Of a stretch of 64,000 nucleotides of DNA, positions 53,048 to 64,000 are shown piece by piece (positions within the stretch are counted from its first letter, which is position 1; each line of letters opens with the position of its first letter). The notes under the pieces are model-generated. The model made no database searches. It was not told the DNA's origin and was given only the letters and a program-made list of their open reading frames with translations. The DNA is from Arcobacter iocasae (GTDB taxonomy: Bacteria; Campylobacterota; Campylobacteria; Campylobacterales; Arcobacteraceae): NCBI RefSeq assembly GCF_042214795.1, contig NZ_CP090177.1, positions 1,178,001-1,242,000 on the forward strand, written 5' to 3'. The translations under genes were made by a program, and so were the position numbers.

Positions 53048-54424
53048 TTATAATGAAGCTGGTTTTACGCCAGCCTCATTTAAAACTACCTCTTTATAAA
53101 GCTTTTTTGGGAACTTCACCAGTACCATTCCTGCGAACTTATTATCATCTTTATTATAAAACTCTACTCTATATATTTGACCTTTTACATCTAATGAAAA
53201 TCTTTGAAGAATTTCATCTTTTTCAATTTCAAGGCCAGATTCATTTTTGTGAGCTTTATTAACATAACCAATAACATTTACCCTATAATCATTTGGATAA
53301 ACTAAAAAACTGTTTGATACATCAACCAATGAACCAATTTTTATTTGCTTCTCTTCGCCATCGATTTTAAATTTTATATCTTCTTTCTTTTCGCTTACAT
53401 CCAAATAATCTGGTTCTAAAATAGATAATCTTCTATTTCCATAATGTATTGAATAAGTAGAATTACTATTTTTTATTACAGTCATAACTGGACTACTTGG
53501 TTTAAAATCTATTGTTCCATCTTTTTTTGTAGGGAAATAACTTATATAATTTCTTATATCTGATAAAGGAATTTTTATTTTATCATCGTAAAATGAGATA
53601 TAGATATCATTATCTATAACATCTCTTAGGGCAAGTGGTTGTAAATCAAATTTTCTTTTAAACTCTATTCCCATAATATTCATATACTTTTCAAGAGCTA
53701 AAAGATGATAATAAGTTCTTTCATGAACTGGTAACTCTTTACTTGCTTCATTTCCAAAAGCTGCTTTACCATTGTTTATTGCAAAATAAGTTAATGTTTT
53801 CTCCATTTCCTTATCACCAAGTTTTGTTTTTGTATTATGAGTATGATAAATATCTTCTTTTCTAATCAAGTTTGCATTTACTTTTTCACAAACTTCTTTA
53901 CTGATTTCAGCAAGATTTCCATATACGGGAACATTTACACTAGCTTGATCAATAATTGAACTTTGTCCCCATCTATAAGGAGAATGATAATTATCTATAA
54001 ATTTCTTTCTAAAATATCCACTTCCATCATGTAAATTTACTATTAGTTTCACTTCAGGCTTTGTAATTAACTCTTTTATTCTTTCCACATCAACATAATC
54101 AGGATCTTCTTTAGAAATATATGCAAATTTTCTATTCATATCTCCAAAAGGACCTCGTGATCTTTCAATAATAGATGTAAAATTTAAATTAGGAACAATC
54201 CAAACAGAACCTTTTGTTATCTCATAATGTGTTGCAATTAAAGATGCTGCCATAAAACCACCAGGTTCATCACCTTGAATACCACCTACTATTAAAAGTG
54301 TATTATTATCTTGTACACCTTTTTTAATAAATTTAAAATTTAAATCACTGCTATGTGCATATAAATTCTGTAAAAATAAAAAAATAAAAAAAACTCTAAA
54401 TAACTTTAACATGCCAAGGTTCAT
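53048..54424 (-). CDS. csd4: Cell-shape DL-carboxypeptidase, Csd4/Pgp1-like
   Basis: A periplasmic M14-type zinc peptidase that trims peptidoglycan tripeptides to dipeptides and sets helical cell curvature in Helicobacter (Csd4) and Campylobacter (Pgp1). The 458-residue precursor has a signal peptide (residues 5-23). The zinc ligands follow the unusual Gln-Glu-His set of Csd4: Q50 and E53 in GGIQGDEPGGF and H132 in LHDGSG. GGAG precedes ATG 54424 by 6 nt. The start overlaps the preceding M15 peptidase gene by 29 bp, so the two peptidoglycan enzymes are coupled. Confidence 0.92.
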   Translation of the reverse strand: MNLGMLKLFRVFFIFLFLQNLYAHSSDLNFKFIKKGVQDNNTLLIVGGIQGDEPGGFMAASLIATHYEITKGSVWIVPNLNFTSIIERSRGPFGDMNRKFAYISKEDPDYVDVERIKELITKPEVKLIVNLHDGSGYFRKKFIDNYHSPYRWGQSSIIDQASVNVPVYGNLAEISKEVCEKVNANLIRKEDIYHTHNTKTKLGDKEMEKTLTYFAINNGKAAFGNEASKELPVHERTYYHLLALEKYMNIMGIEFKRKFDLQPLALRDVIDNDIYISFYDDKIKIPLSDIRNYISYFPTKKDGTIDFKPSSPVMTVIKNSNSTYSIHYGNRRLSILEPDYLDVSEKKEDIKFKIDGEEKQIKIGSLVDVSNSFLVYPNDYRVNVIGYVNKAHKNESGLEIEKDEILQRFSLDVKGQIYRVEFYNKDDNKFAGMVLVKFPKKLYKEVVLNEAGVKPASL

Positions 54425-55223
54425 ACCTTACTCCATCCTTATTTCCAATTGTATATCTCATATCAATATATTTTAATGTTTTCATTTGTGAAAATTCACT
54501 CGTATATGAAAACTTTTCTGTAAAGTTTGCTGCACCTAGACCTTTTTTACCAACATCAAAATCTCCAACAGAGTGGTAGGTAAATGCTGGTGGCGCAATT
54601 GATCTTGAGGCCATAGATAAATTAAGATCTACAGAATCTAATTTATCTAAAAATAGTTTCATTTGCTTAACAACAGATCTTACTCCTGATGTCAAATAAA
54701 TAGTTGGTCCAATATCATCTTTCATTTTTAGATATGCTTCTTTAGGCTTTCCTTTGAAGATATAATGCCCTGTATATGGTATTTTTTCTATCTCTTTTTT
54801 ATTAATTGATGCAGTTAAGTCATTAGTTGTTCTATCACCATAAAAGCCGTGATAAGTTGGTTCATAATAAAAAATATGTTCAATAAAAGCTAACTCTTCT
54901 TTTGTAAATATTGTATAATTTTTAGAATATCTTAAAATATTTATAGCTTCATCAAAAGATATAATATTAAAATTTCCATATCCAACATAATGTTGAATAT
55001 AATTAATCTTTTTTTGAACATTTTTAAAAGGTATGTGATATTTCTCTTCTAAAAAAACATCTTTTGATATAGTTAAAGTACTGTTATTATTGACAATCAT
55101 ATCTTTAGGAGAAAAAGCTTTCTCCTCAAATATATCAGTAGAACTTGCACTACCAATTATTGGATATATGGTTGAACAAATTGCTAAGTTTTTTGCTTTG
55201 TCTAAAAATTCTCTTCTATTCAT
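54396..55223 (-). CDS. M15 (VanY/DacB-type) D-alanyl-D-alanine carboxypeptidase-like protein with Tat-like signal
   Basis: A 275-residue exported LAS-fold peptidase. The N-terminus MNRREFLDKAKNLAIC has twin arginines followed by a hydrophobic stretch, so Tat export is likely. The zinc and catalytic residues appear as YHSVGDFDVG (about 215-225) and the terminal EPWHVKVI (E268, H271), the spaced signature of M15 peptidases that cleave D-Ala or LD bonds of stem peptides. The gene runs into csd4, suggesting sequential trimming: this enzyme first, then Csd4. The exact bond cleaved is not known. Confidence 0.8.
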   Translation of the reverse strand: MNRREFLDKAKNLAICSTIYPIIGSASSTDIFEEKAFSPKDMIVNNNSTLTISKDVFLEEKYHIPFKNVQKKINYIQHYVGYGNFNIISFDEAINILRYSKNYTIFTKEELAFIEHIFYYEPTYHGFYGDRTTNDLTASINKKEIEKIPYTGHYIFKGKPKEAYLKMKDDIGPTIYLTSGVRSVVKQMKLFLDKLDSVDLNLSMASRSIAPPAFTYHSVGDFDVGKKGLGAANFTEKFSYTSEFSQMKTLKYIDMRYTIGNKDGVRYEPWHVKVI

Positions 55224-55233
55224 CTTTTCTTCT

Positions 55234-55497
55234 TTATAAAACCATTTTTACATCACTATGATTACCTAAAAGCTCATAAATCATCTTTCTATCCTCATCA
55301 TTATGAACAAGTAAGTCTAAAGTATAACTTTTAAATTTTCCCTTCGAACTAACTTTTGATTCAGTCAATTTATGTTCTCTTTCAATTATAACTTCTTTTA
55401 CAACTTCTTTTATATTAACAGTTTCAACAACAACAACTTTATAAACCCAAGAACATGGATAATCCAGTTCTAATTTATGCTTATTTAAATCAATCAT
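55234..55497 (-). CDS. DUF493 (YbeD/HP0495-like) protein
   Basis: An 87-residue ACT-like alpha-beta protein of the YbeD family (LDYPCSWVYKVVVVE, then VSSKGKFKSYTLDLLVHNDEDRKMIYELLGNHSDVKMVL). Function is unknown; E. coli YbeD sits near lipoate genes, but here it follows moaC with a 4-bp overlap (ATGA), so the two are coupled. It precedes the M15 peptidase gene by 10 bp and may be in the same transcript. Confidence 0.85.
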   Translation of the reverse strand: MIDLNKHKLELDYPCSWVYKVVVVETVNIKEVVKEVIIEREHKLTESKVSSKGKFKSYTLDLLVHNDEDRKMIYELLGNHSDVKMVL

Positions 55498-55964
55498 CTC
55501 TTAAAGTCCCCACTTTTCCCACCAGATTTACTCTCTAATTGAATATTAGAAATAACCATTGATTTATCAATAGCTTTTACCATGTCATAAATTGTAAGTA
55601 ATCCAATACTAGTACCAGTCAAAGCTTCCATCTCTACACCAGTTTGTCCATTTAATTTAGCAGTAACTATCAATTTAAACCCAGGTAAACTAGGTAATTC
55701 TTCAACATCACAATTTATTCCACTTAATAATAAAGGATGACACATGGGTATTAATTCACTTGTTTTTTTAACACCCATAATTGAAGCAATAACCGCTGTT
55801 TGAAGGACTGGACCTTTTTTAGTATTATTACTGATAATTGCATCATATGCTTCTTGAGACATAGATATCTGACCAGAAGCAATTGCGACTCTTGTGCTAT
55901 CTTTTTTATCAGATACATCTACCATTTTAGGTCTATTATTTTCATCTAGATGTGTTAAATTCAA
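55494..55964 (-). CDS. moaC: Cyclic pyranopterin monophosphate synthase MoaC
   Basis: Catalyses the second step of molybdenum cofactor synthesis, ring formation of cPMP after MoaA. The 156-residue protein has the full pattern: PKMVDVSDKKDSTRVAIASG, KGPVLQTAVIASIMGVKKTSELIPMCHPL and GVEMEALTGTSIGLLTIYDMVKAID, with the final KSGGKSG. It supplies cofactor for, among others, the molybdenum hydroxylase encoded at 9.9-12.6 kb. First gene of a minus-strand series moaC, DUF493, M15, csd4. Confidence 0.97.
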   Translation of the reverse strand: MNLTHLDENNRPKMVDVSDKKDSTRVAIASGQISMSQEAYDAIISNNTKKGPVLQTAVIASIMGVKKTSELIPMCHPLLLSGINCDVEELPSLPGFKLIVTAKLNGQTGVEMEALTGTSIGLLTIYDMVKAIDKSMVISNIQLESKSGGKSGDFKR

Positions 55965-56037
55965 TGTTTTTCCTAATATTCTTTAATTAAGTGATTATAT
56001 CAAAATATGGTTAAATTGAAATTAAGTATTATTTAAA

Positions 56038-56043
56038 TATAAT
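56038..56043 (+). promoter_or_regulatory. Probable -10 box of rpsU
   Basis: TATAAT lies 36 bp before the GTG start of the S21 gene, in the T/A-rich context seen at the pyrG and dnaE promoters. Confidence 0.5.
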
Positions 56044-56079
56044 GCAACCCTAAATTTTAAAAGAAAGAGGGTGATTATA

Positions 56080-56292
56080 GTGCCAGGTATTAAAGTTAAA
56101 GATAGCGAATCATTCGACGAAGCTTATAGAAGATTTAAAAAGCAATGTGACAGAAACCTAATCGTTACTGAAACAAGAGCAAGAAGATTTTTTGAACCTA
56201 TGACTGAAAAGAGAAAGAAACAAAAAATTAATGCTAAGAAAAAAATGCTTAAAAGATTGTATATGCTTAGAAGATACGAATCTAGACTGTAA
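56080..56292 (+). CDS. rpsU: 30S ribosomal protein S21
   Basis: A small basic ribosomal protein at the anti-Shine-Dalgarno region of the 30S subunit. I start at GTG 56080, giving 70 residues beginning MPGIKVKDSESFDEAYRRF, the standard campylobacterotal N-terminus; AGAGG lies 9 nt upstream. An earlier in-frame GTG (56071) adds three residues without family support. The basic C-terminus KKKMLKRLYMLRRYESRL is typical. Followed by a strong terminator. Confidence 0.96.
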   Translation: MPGIKVKDSESFDEAYRRFKKQCDRNLIVTETRARRFFEPMTEKRKKQKINAKKKMLKRLYMLRRYESRL

Positions 56293-56308
56293 TAGTTCAC
56301 TATTACCT

Positions 56309-56342
56309 AAAAGGGTCTCTAGAAATAGAGGCCCTTTTTTTA
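56309..56342 (+). terminator. Rho-independent terminator of rpsU
   Basis: AAAGGGTCTCTA pairs with TAGAGGCCCTTT (one G-U pair) around a GAAA tetraloop and is followed by a T7 run. Confidence 0.92.
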
Positions 56343-56518
56343 TGTCCAAAATATCTCAATATAGTTAAATTATCAAAAAAAATCATTATGCCACCAAATT
56401 GACACTAAATATATGTATAAGAAATTAAATACTTGGTGAATTCTATATTTTGATTTACTATTCAAATAATAAGATTTCACAAATTAGAACTTGTATATTT
56501 AATAAAAGGAGTAACTTG

Positions 56519-57985
56519 ATGCAAAAGAATGCACGAGTTGAGTACGATTACTCAGTTGCAAAAGCCTTTACCTTTACCGCAATTTTATTTGGTATTTTAG
56601 GTATGATAGTTGGTGTTACCTTAGCCTTTCAAATGGCTTTTCCTCATTTAAGTAATTTAGCTGGAGAATATGGTACCTTTAGTAGGTTAAGACCTTTACA
56701 TACAAATGCTGTTACATTTGGCTTTACCTTAAGTGGTGCTTTCGCTGGATGGTATTATATGGCTCAAAGAGTTTTAAAAGTTTCTTTGAAAGAGTCACCA
56801 TTTTTAATGTTTATTGGTAAATTACATTTTGTTCTTTACTTCATCACAATTCTTTTAGCAGTTGTAACACTAATAGCTGGAATGACAACTTCAAAAGAGT
56901 ATGCTGAATTAGAGTGGCCTTTAGACATACTTGTAGTACTTTGGTGGGTTTTATGGGGTATTAGTATTTTTGGATTAATTGGTATTAGAAGAGAGAGAAC
57001 ACTATATGTTTCAATCTGGTATTATATAGCTACTTTTATGGGAATTGCCATGTTATATTTATTTAATAATATGGAAATACCTACTGCATTATATTCTGGA
57101 TATGGTTCATGGATGCACTCAGTATCAATGTATTCAGGTACAAATGACGCATTAGTACAATGGTGGTATGGGCATAATGCAGTAGCTTTTGTATTCACTG
57201 TTCCAATTATTGCTTTAATTTACTACTTTTTACCAAAAGAGTCAGGACAAAATGTTTATTCATATAAGTTATCTATATTAGCTTTCTGGGGATTAATGTT
57301 TGTTTATTTATGGGCTGGTGGACACCACCTTATTTATTCAACTGTTCCTGATTGGCTACAAACTATGGGTTCTGTTATGTCTATTGTTTTAATTTTACCA
57401 TCATGGGGATCAGCTATTAATATGCTTTTAACAATGAAGGGTGAATGGCAACAATTACAATCTAATACATTAATTAAATTTATGATTTTAGCATCGACTT
57501 TTTATATGTTATCAACAATTGAAGGTCCAATTCAAGCAATTAAATCAGTTAATGCAATTGCTCACTTTACAGACTGGGTTCCAGGACATGTACATGATGG
57601 AACATTGGGTTGGGTTGTATTTATGATTATGGCAGCTTTATATCATATGGCTCCAAGAATGTATGGTAGAGAGATTTATTCTAAATCGTTAATGGATACA
57701 CAATTTTGGTTACAAACTACAGGTATCGTATTGTACTTTACATCTATGTGGATAGCTGGTATTACACAAGGTATGATGTGGAGAGCATATGATGAATATG
57801 GTTCATTAGTTTACTCTTTCATAGATACAGTAAATGTATTAAAACCATACTATACAATTAGAGCTGTTGGTGGATTATTGTACTTAATTGGTTTCTTTAT
57901 GTTTGCATATAATATGTATAAAACGGCAACTGCAGGTAGAGTTCTTGATAAAGAACCAATCAACGCAACGCCAGTAGCTGCATAA
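56519..57985 (+). CDS. ccoN: Cytochrome c oxidase, cbb3-type, subunit I
   Basis: The catalytic haem-copper subunit of the high-affinity oxidase in the inner membrane. The 488-residue protein has 12 helices. Haem and copper ligands are in RPLHTNAVTFGF, WWYGHNAVAFVFTVPIIALIYYFLP (CuB histidine and the cross-linked tyrosine region), GGHHLIYSTVPDW and FTDWVPGHVHDGTLGWV. ATG 56519 is chosen because AAAGGAG stands 7 nt upstream and MQKNARVEYDYSVAKAF is the family start; a longer in-frame extension has no support. Followed 15 bp later by ccoO. Confidence 0.97.
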   Translation: MQKNARVEYDYSVAKAFTFTAILFGILGMIVGVTLAFQMAFPHLSNLAGEYGTFSRLRPLHTNAVTFGFTLSGAFAGWYYMAQRVLKVSLKESPFLMFIGKLHFVLYFITILLAVVTLIAGMTTSKEYAELEWPLDILVVLWWVLWGISIFGLIGIRRERTLYVSIWYYIATFMGIAMLYLFNNMEIPTALYSGYGSWMHSVSMYSGTNDALVQWWYGHNAVAFVFTVPIIALIYYFLPKESGQNVYSYKLSILAFWGLMFVYLWAGGHHLIYSTVPDWLQTMGSVMSIVLILPSWGSAINMLLTMKGEWQQLQSNTLIKFMILASTFYMLSTIEGPIQAIKSVNAIAHFTDWVPGHVHDGTLGWVVFMIMAALYHMAPRMYGREIYSKSLMDTQFWLQTTGIVLYFTSMWIAGITQGMMWRAYDEYGSLVYSFIDTVNVLKPYYTIRAVGGLLYLIGFFMFAYNMYKTATAGRVLDKEPINATPVAA

Positions 57986-58000
57986 GAAGGAGGAATTATT

Positions 58001-58684
58001 ATGTTTCATTGGTTCGAACAAAGACCGTTTTTCTTTGCGGTATTAGTATTTATATTTATAGCATTTGCAGGTATAGTAGAAGTTATACCAGATTTTGCAA
58101 AACAAAGTAGACCTACAGTAGGTACAAAACCATACTCAATATTAGAGTTAACAGGTAGACATGTGTATATTAAAGATTCATGTAATGCTTGTCACTCACA
58201 ATTAATTAGACCATTTAAATCAGAGACAGATAGATATGGTATGTATTCATTGTCAGGTGAGTATGTATATGATAGACCATTTTTATGGGGATCAAAAAGA
58301 ACTGGTCCAGATTTAATGAGAGTTGGGAACTATAGAACAACAGATTGGCATGAGAATCATATGATGAATCCTGCATCTGTAGTACCAGGTTCAATAATGC
58401 CATCTTATGCTCATGAGTTTACAAATATGGCAGATATAGAGACTGCATATGGAGAAGCTGTAACAGTAAAAGGTGTGTTTAATACTCCTTATGATGTAGA
58501 TTTAAATGGAGATGGGAAAGTTGATGTTCCATTAGGGACTTTTGAAGAGGCAAAAGCAGAGGCTTTAAAAGAAGCAAAAGCGATTGCTGCTGATATGAAA
58601 AATCAAGCTGTAAAAGATACCGTAGCAAACGGTCAGATTCCTGAGATTGTAGCGCTTATTGCGTATTTGAATTCTTTAAAATAA
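58001..58684 (+). CDS. ccoO: Cytochrome c oxidase, cbb3-type, subunit II
   Basis: A membrane-anchored monohaem cytochrome c that passes electrons to CcoN. The 227-residue protein has one N-terminal helix (FFFAVLVFIFIAFAGIVEVIP), then the haem site CNACH in KDSCNACHSQLIRPFKSE. SKRTGPDLMRVGNYRTTDWHENHMMNP, with the axial methionine region NPASVVPGSIMPSY, follows. GGAGG precedes the ATG. A YDVDLNGDGKVDV insert near residue 165 resembles a short calcium-loop motif. Confidence 0.96.
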   Translation: MFHWFEQRPFFFAVLVFIFIAFAGIVEVIPDFAKQSRPTVGTKPYSILELTGRHVYIKDSCNACHSQLIRPFKSETDRYGMYSLSGEYVYDRPFLWGSKRTGPDLMRVGNYRTTDWHENHMMNPASVVPGSIMPSYAHEFTNMADIETAYGEAVTVKGVFNTPYDVDLNGDGKVDVPLGTFEEAKAEALKEAKAIAADMKNQAVKDTVANGQIPEIVALIAYLNSLK

Positions 58685-58693
58685 GAGGTTATT

Positions 58694-58918
58694 ATGAGTT
58701 ATCAAGAAATAGTTGACTTACAAGGTTATACAAAAATAATATTAATGTTTATTGCTGTTGTAGTATTTTACTTTTGTGCTTATTCAATCTATAAAAGAGA
58801 TAAAAAAGGTGAAAGAAAGTACGAAGAATATTCCAACTTAGTACATGATGATGCAATAAACTCTAAACCCCTTGAAGATAGAAATAAAAACATTGACAAG
58901 AATCAGAAAAATATTTAA
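58694..58918 (+). CDS. ccoQ: Cytochrome c oxidase, cbb3-type, subunit CcoQ
   Basis: A small single-helix subunit (74 residues; helix about 13-32, TKIILMFIAVVVFYFCAYSIY, cytosolic tail KRDKKGERKYEEYSNL) that stabilises the oxidase. It is placed 9 bp after ccoO. The diheme subunit gene ccoP, which normally follows, is absent: the operon ends in a terminator and is followed by the rRNA locus. Confidence 0.9.
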   Translation: MSYQEIVDLQGYTKIILMFIAVVVFYFCAYSIYKRDKKGERKYEEYSNLVHDDAINSKPLEDRNKNIDKNQKNI

Positions 58919-58933
58919 AATATCCATCTTAAG

Positions 58934-58967
58934 AAAAAGGGAAAAGAATTAACTTTTCCCTTTTTTT
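58934..58967. terminator. Terminator of ccoNOQ, probably bidirectional with the rRNA operon
   Basis: AAAAAGGGAAAAG pairs with CTTTTCCCTTTTT around AATTAA, with T-runs in both directions. It closes ccoNOQ on the plus strand and lies about 110 bp beyond tRNA-Thr for the minus-strand rRNA transcript. Confidence 0.9.
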
Positions 58968-59075
58968 ATGTCTTAATTATCATATTAAATATAACTTTTA
59001 ATAGAAAAGTTAATTCAAAAGTTTTCTTTTATGAAATATTATTTACTAAATTGATTTGTTTTTATAAAAGCGAAG

Positions 59076-59151
59076 TGGTGCTCACAGTGGGAATCGAACC
59101 TACAACCTCTCCCTTACCATGGGATTGCTCTACCGTTGGAGCTATGCGAGC
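59076..59151 (-). tRNA. tRNA-Thr (anticodon GGT)
   Basis: The 76-nt cloverleaf is complete. The acceptor arms GCTCGCA and TGTGAGC pair, the D-arm is GCTC/GAGC, and the anticodon loop ATGGTAA gives GGT. The T-arm is GTAGG-TTCGATT-CCCAC, and CCA is encoded. It lies downstream of 5S rRNA and is probably part of the same transcript. Confidence 0.93.
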
Positions 59152-59310
59152 TATAATAATGAATAACTAATAGTGAATATTGAATAATATTGACACCTGA
59201 GAGTAAAGAATAAATTCTAGTTCATGGAATAGTAAAAAAAGTGCTAAAAAAAAGCTCAGTGCTAAAAAGACTGAAAGTCTAAATAGAACTAAGCTTAAAA
59301 AAGACTCAAG

Positions 59311-59427
59311 AGTTGGCGACGACTTACGTTTCCACAAGGGGACCCTGCAGTATTATCAGCGATGAAGTGCTTGACTTCCGGGTTCGGAATGGAGCCGGGT
59401 ATTTCCACTTCTCTATAATCACCAACA
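59311..59427 (-). rRNA. rrf: 5S ribosomal RNA
   Basis: The minus strand carries the 5S core ACCCGGCTCCATTCCGAACC and terminal arms TTGGTGATTATAG and GTCGCCAA that pair. Ends are estimated to within a few bases. The 128-bp gap to 23S and 159-bp gap to tRNA-Thr hold no further gene that I can see. Confidence 0.92.
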
Positions 59428-59555
59428 AAGTTGAGTAGTAAAAGCAATAAATGCTCTTAATACTCAACTCAATCTTGAGTATATTAATGTTAAAGTCTTT
59501 TACACACATACTCATTAAGTATGTACTTAATAAGATAGTAAACCAAGAAATATAT

Positions 59556-62480
<2,925 letters not shown>

Positions 62481-62748
62481 CTATATCTCTATAGTTACCT
62501 TTTTTGATAATTATTCCTTGGCTACTATCTTATTAAATACAATATTTAATAAAACAGTAATTGTGTGTTTAAATTGTTTTCTATTTTGTATTAAAATAAA
62601 TCTCTTTATTCTAATTCGAAAAAATTTTAAAGACTTTAACATTAAATTTTTAAATAACATTTAGGATAAATCCTAATATTAATACTTCTCTTAAGTACTA
62701 ATATTAAAATTTACTAATTTGCGTTCTACTTTGGTTTTGGTGTAATGT

Positions 62749-62824
62749 TGGTGGAGAATAGCGGGATCGAACCGCTGACCTCCTGCGTGCAAGGCAGGCG
62801 CTCTCCCAGCTGAGCTAATTCCCC
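62749..62824 (-). tRNA. tRNA-Ala (anticodon TGC)
   Basis: A complete 76-nt cloverleaf with GGGGAAT/ATTCTCC acceptor arms, anticodon loop TTGCA giving TGC, T-arm GCGGTTCGATCCCGC and encoded CCA. It lies in the 16S-23S spacer. Confidence 0.96.
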
Positions 62825-62843
62825 AACAAAGATTATTCAATCA

Positions 62844-62920
62844 TGGTGGGCCTACCAGGACTTGAACCTGGGACCTCACGATTATCAGTCGAGCGCTCTA
62901 GCCAGCTGAGCTATAGGCCC
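62844..62920 (-). tRNA. tRNA-Ile (anticodon GAT)
   Basis: A complete 77-nt cloverleaf with GGGCCTA/TAGGCCC arms, anticodon GAT in CTGATAA, T-arm CCAGGTTCAAGTCCTGG and encoded CCA. It is the first tRNA after 16S, so the spacer order is Ile then Ala. Confidence 0.96.
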
Positions 62921-62999
62921 ATTCTTCACCTATTATTTTCAATAACCTTTACAAACCGAATATGATATTGGATATTTACCCATTGTTTTTTTATTTCTT

Positions 63000-63023
63000 G
63001 AGATTAGAAACGAATCTAATCTC
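63000..63023. other. Hairpin just downstream of the 16S 3' end
   Basis: GAGATTAGA and TCTAATCTC form a 9-bp stem with a 6-nt loop, 9 bp after the mature 16S 3' end. It probably belongs to the processing region of the rRNA precursor. Confidence 0.5.
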
Positions 63024-63031
63024 ATTACTCT

Positions 63032-64000
<969 letters not shown>

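Overview
The window looks like a chromosomal segment of a low-GC campylobacterotal bacterium of the Arcobacter group. This rests on AT-rich codon use, the short S21 protein, a MOMP-type porin, the cell-shape carboxypeptidase Csd4, cbb3 oxidase genes and FlgO-like lipoproteins. The species assignment is inference. There are no CRISPR arrays, insertion sequences or prophage genes. The accessory flavour comes from decayed genes and compact stress or metal loci.

Layout. 1-2.9 kb: the end of a histidine kinase, ribE and mnmG. 2.9-12.65 kb: a locus built around an AraC_N-type (YqhC-like) regulator. Forward genes encode a cupin, a broken small gene, a Tat-tagged zinc alcohol dehydrogenase, a cyclophilin-like protein and a NepI-like exporter. 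Facing them is an operon for a periplasmic molybdenum hydroxylase (2Fe-2S subunit, Tat-tagged large subunit, XdhC, a MocA-like nucleotidyltransferase, an SDR). A shared 25-bp motif lies exactly 32 bp upstream of a -10 hexamer in front of the regulator, the cupin operon and the molybdoenzyme operon, so all three probably form one regulon. 12.7-12.95 kb: the outward-facing 3' ends of two lost efflux genes.

13.1-20.5 kb: a probable nickel or metallophore uptake locus with two NikK/NikL-like exported proteins, a MOMP-like porin with a nonsense codon in its signal peptide, a solute-binding protein, two permeases and a fused double ATPase. 20.6-29 kb: a chemoreceptor, an IgaA-like membrane protein (tentative), a coiled-coil protein, PPK2 and a cytochrome c peroxidase. 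29.2-35.2 kb: a MarR regulator divergent from a complete tripartite RND efflux operon, with a perfect operator between them.

35.3-58.9 kb: mostly core genes (ccoG, pyrG, recJ, dnaE, surE, moaC, rpsU, ccoNOQ), mixed with two FlgO-like lipoproteins, a FecR protein divergent from a CHASE2 nucleotide cyclase, a glycosyltransferase/LpxH-like/patatin lipid cluster, and a peptidoglycan-trimming pair (Csd4 plus an M15 peptidase). The oxidase operon ends after ccoQ without ccoP. 59-64 kb: an rRNA operon on the minus strand in the order 16S (cut by the window end), tRNA-Ile, tRNA-Ala, 23S, 5S, tRNA-Thr.
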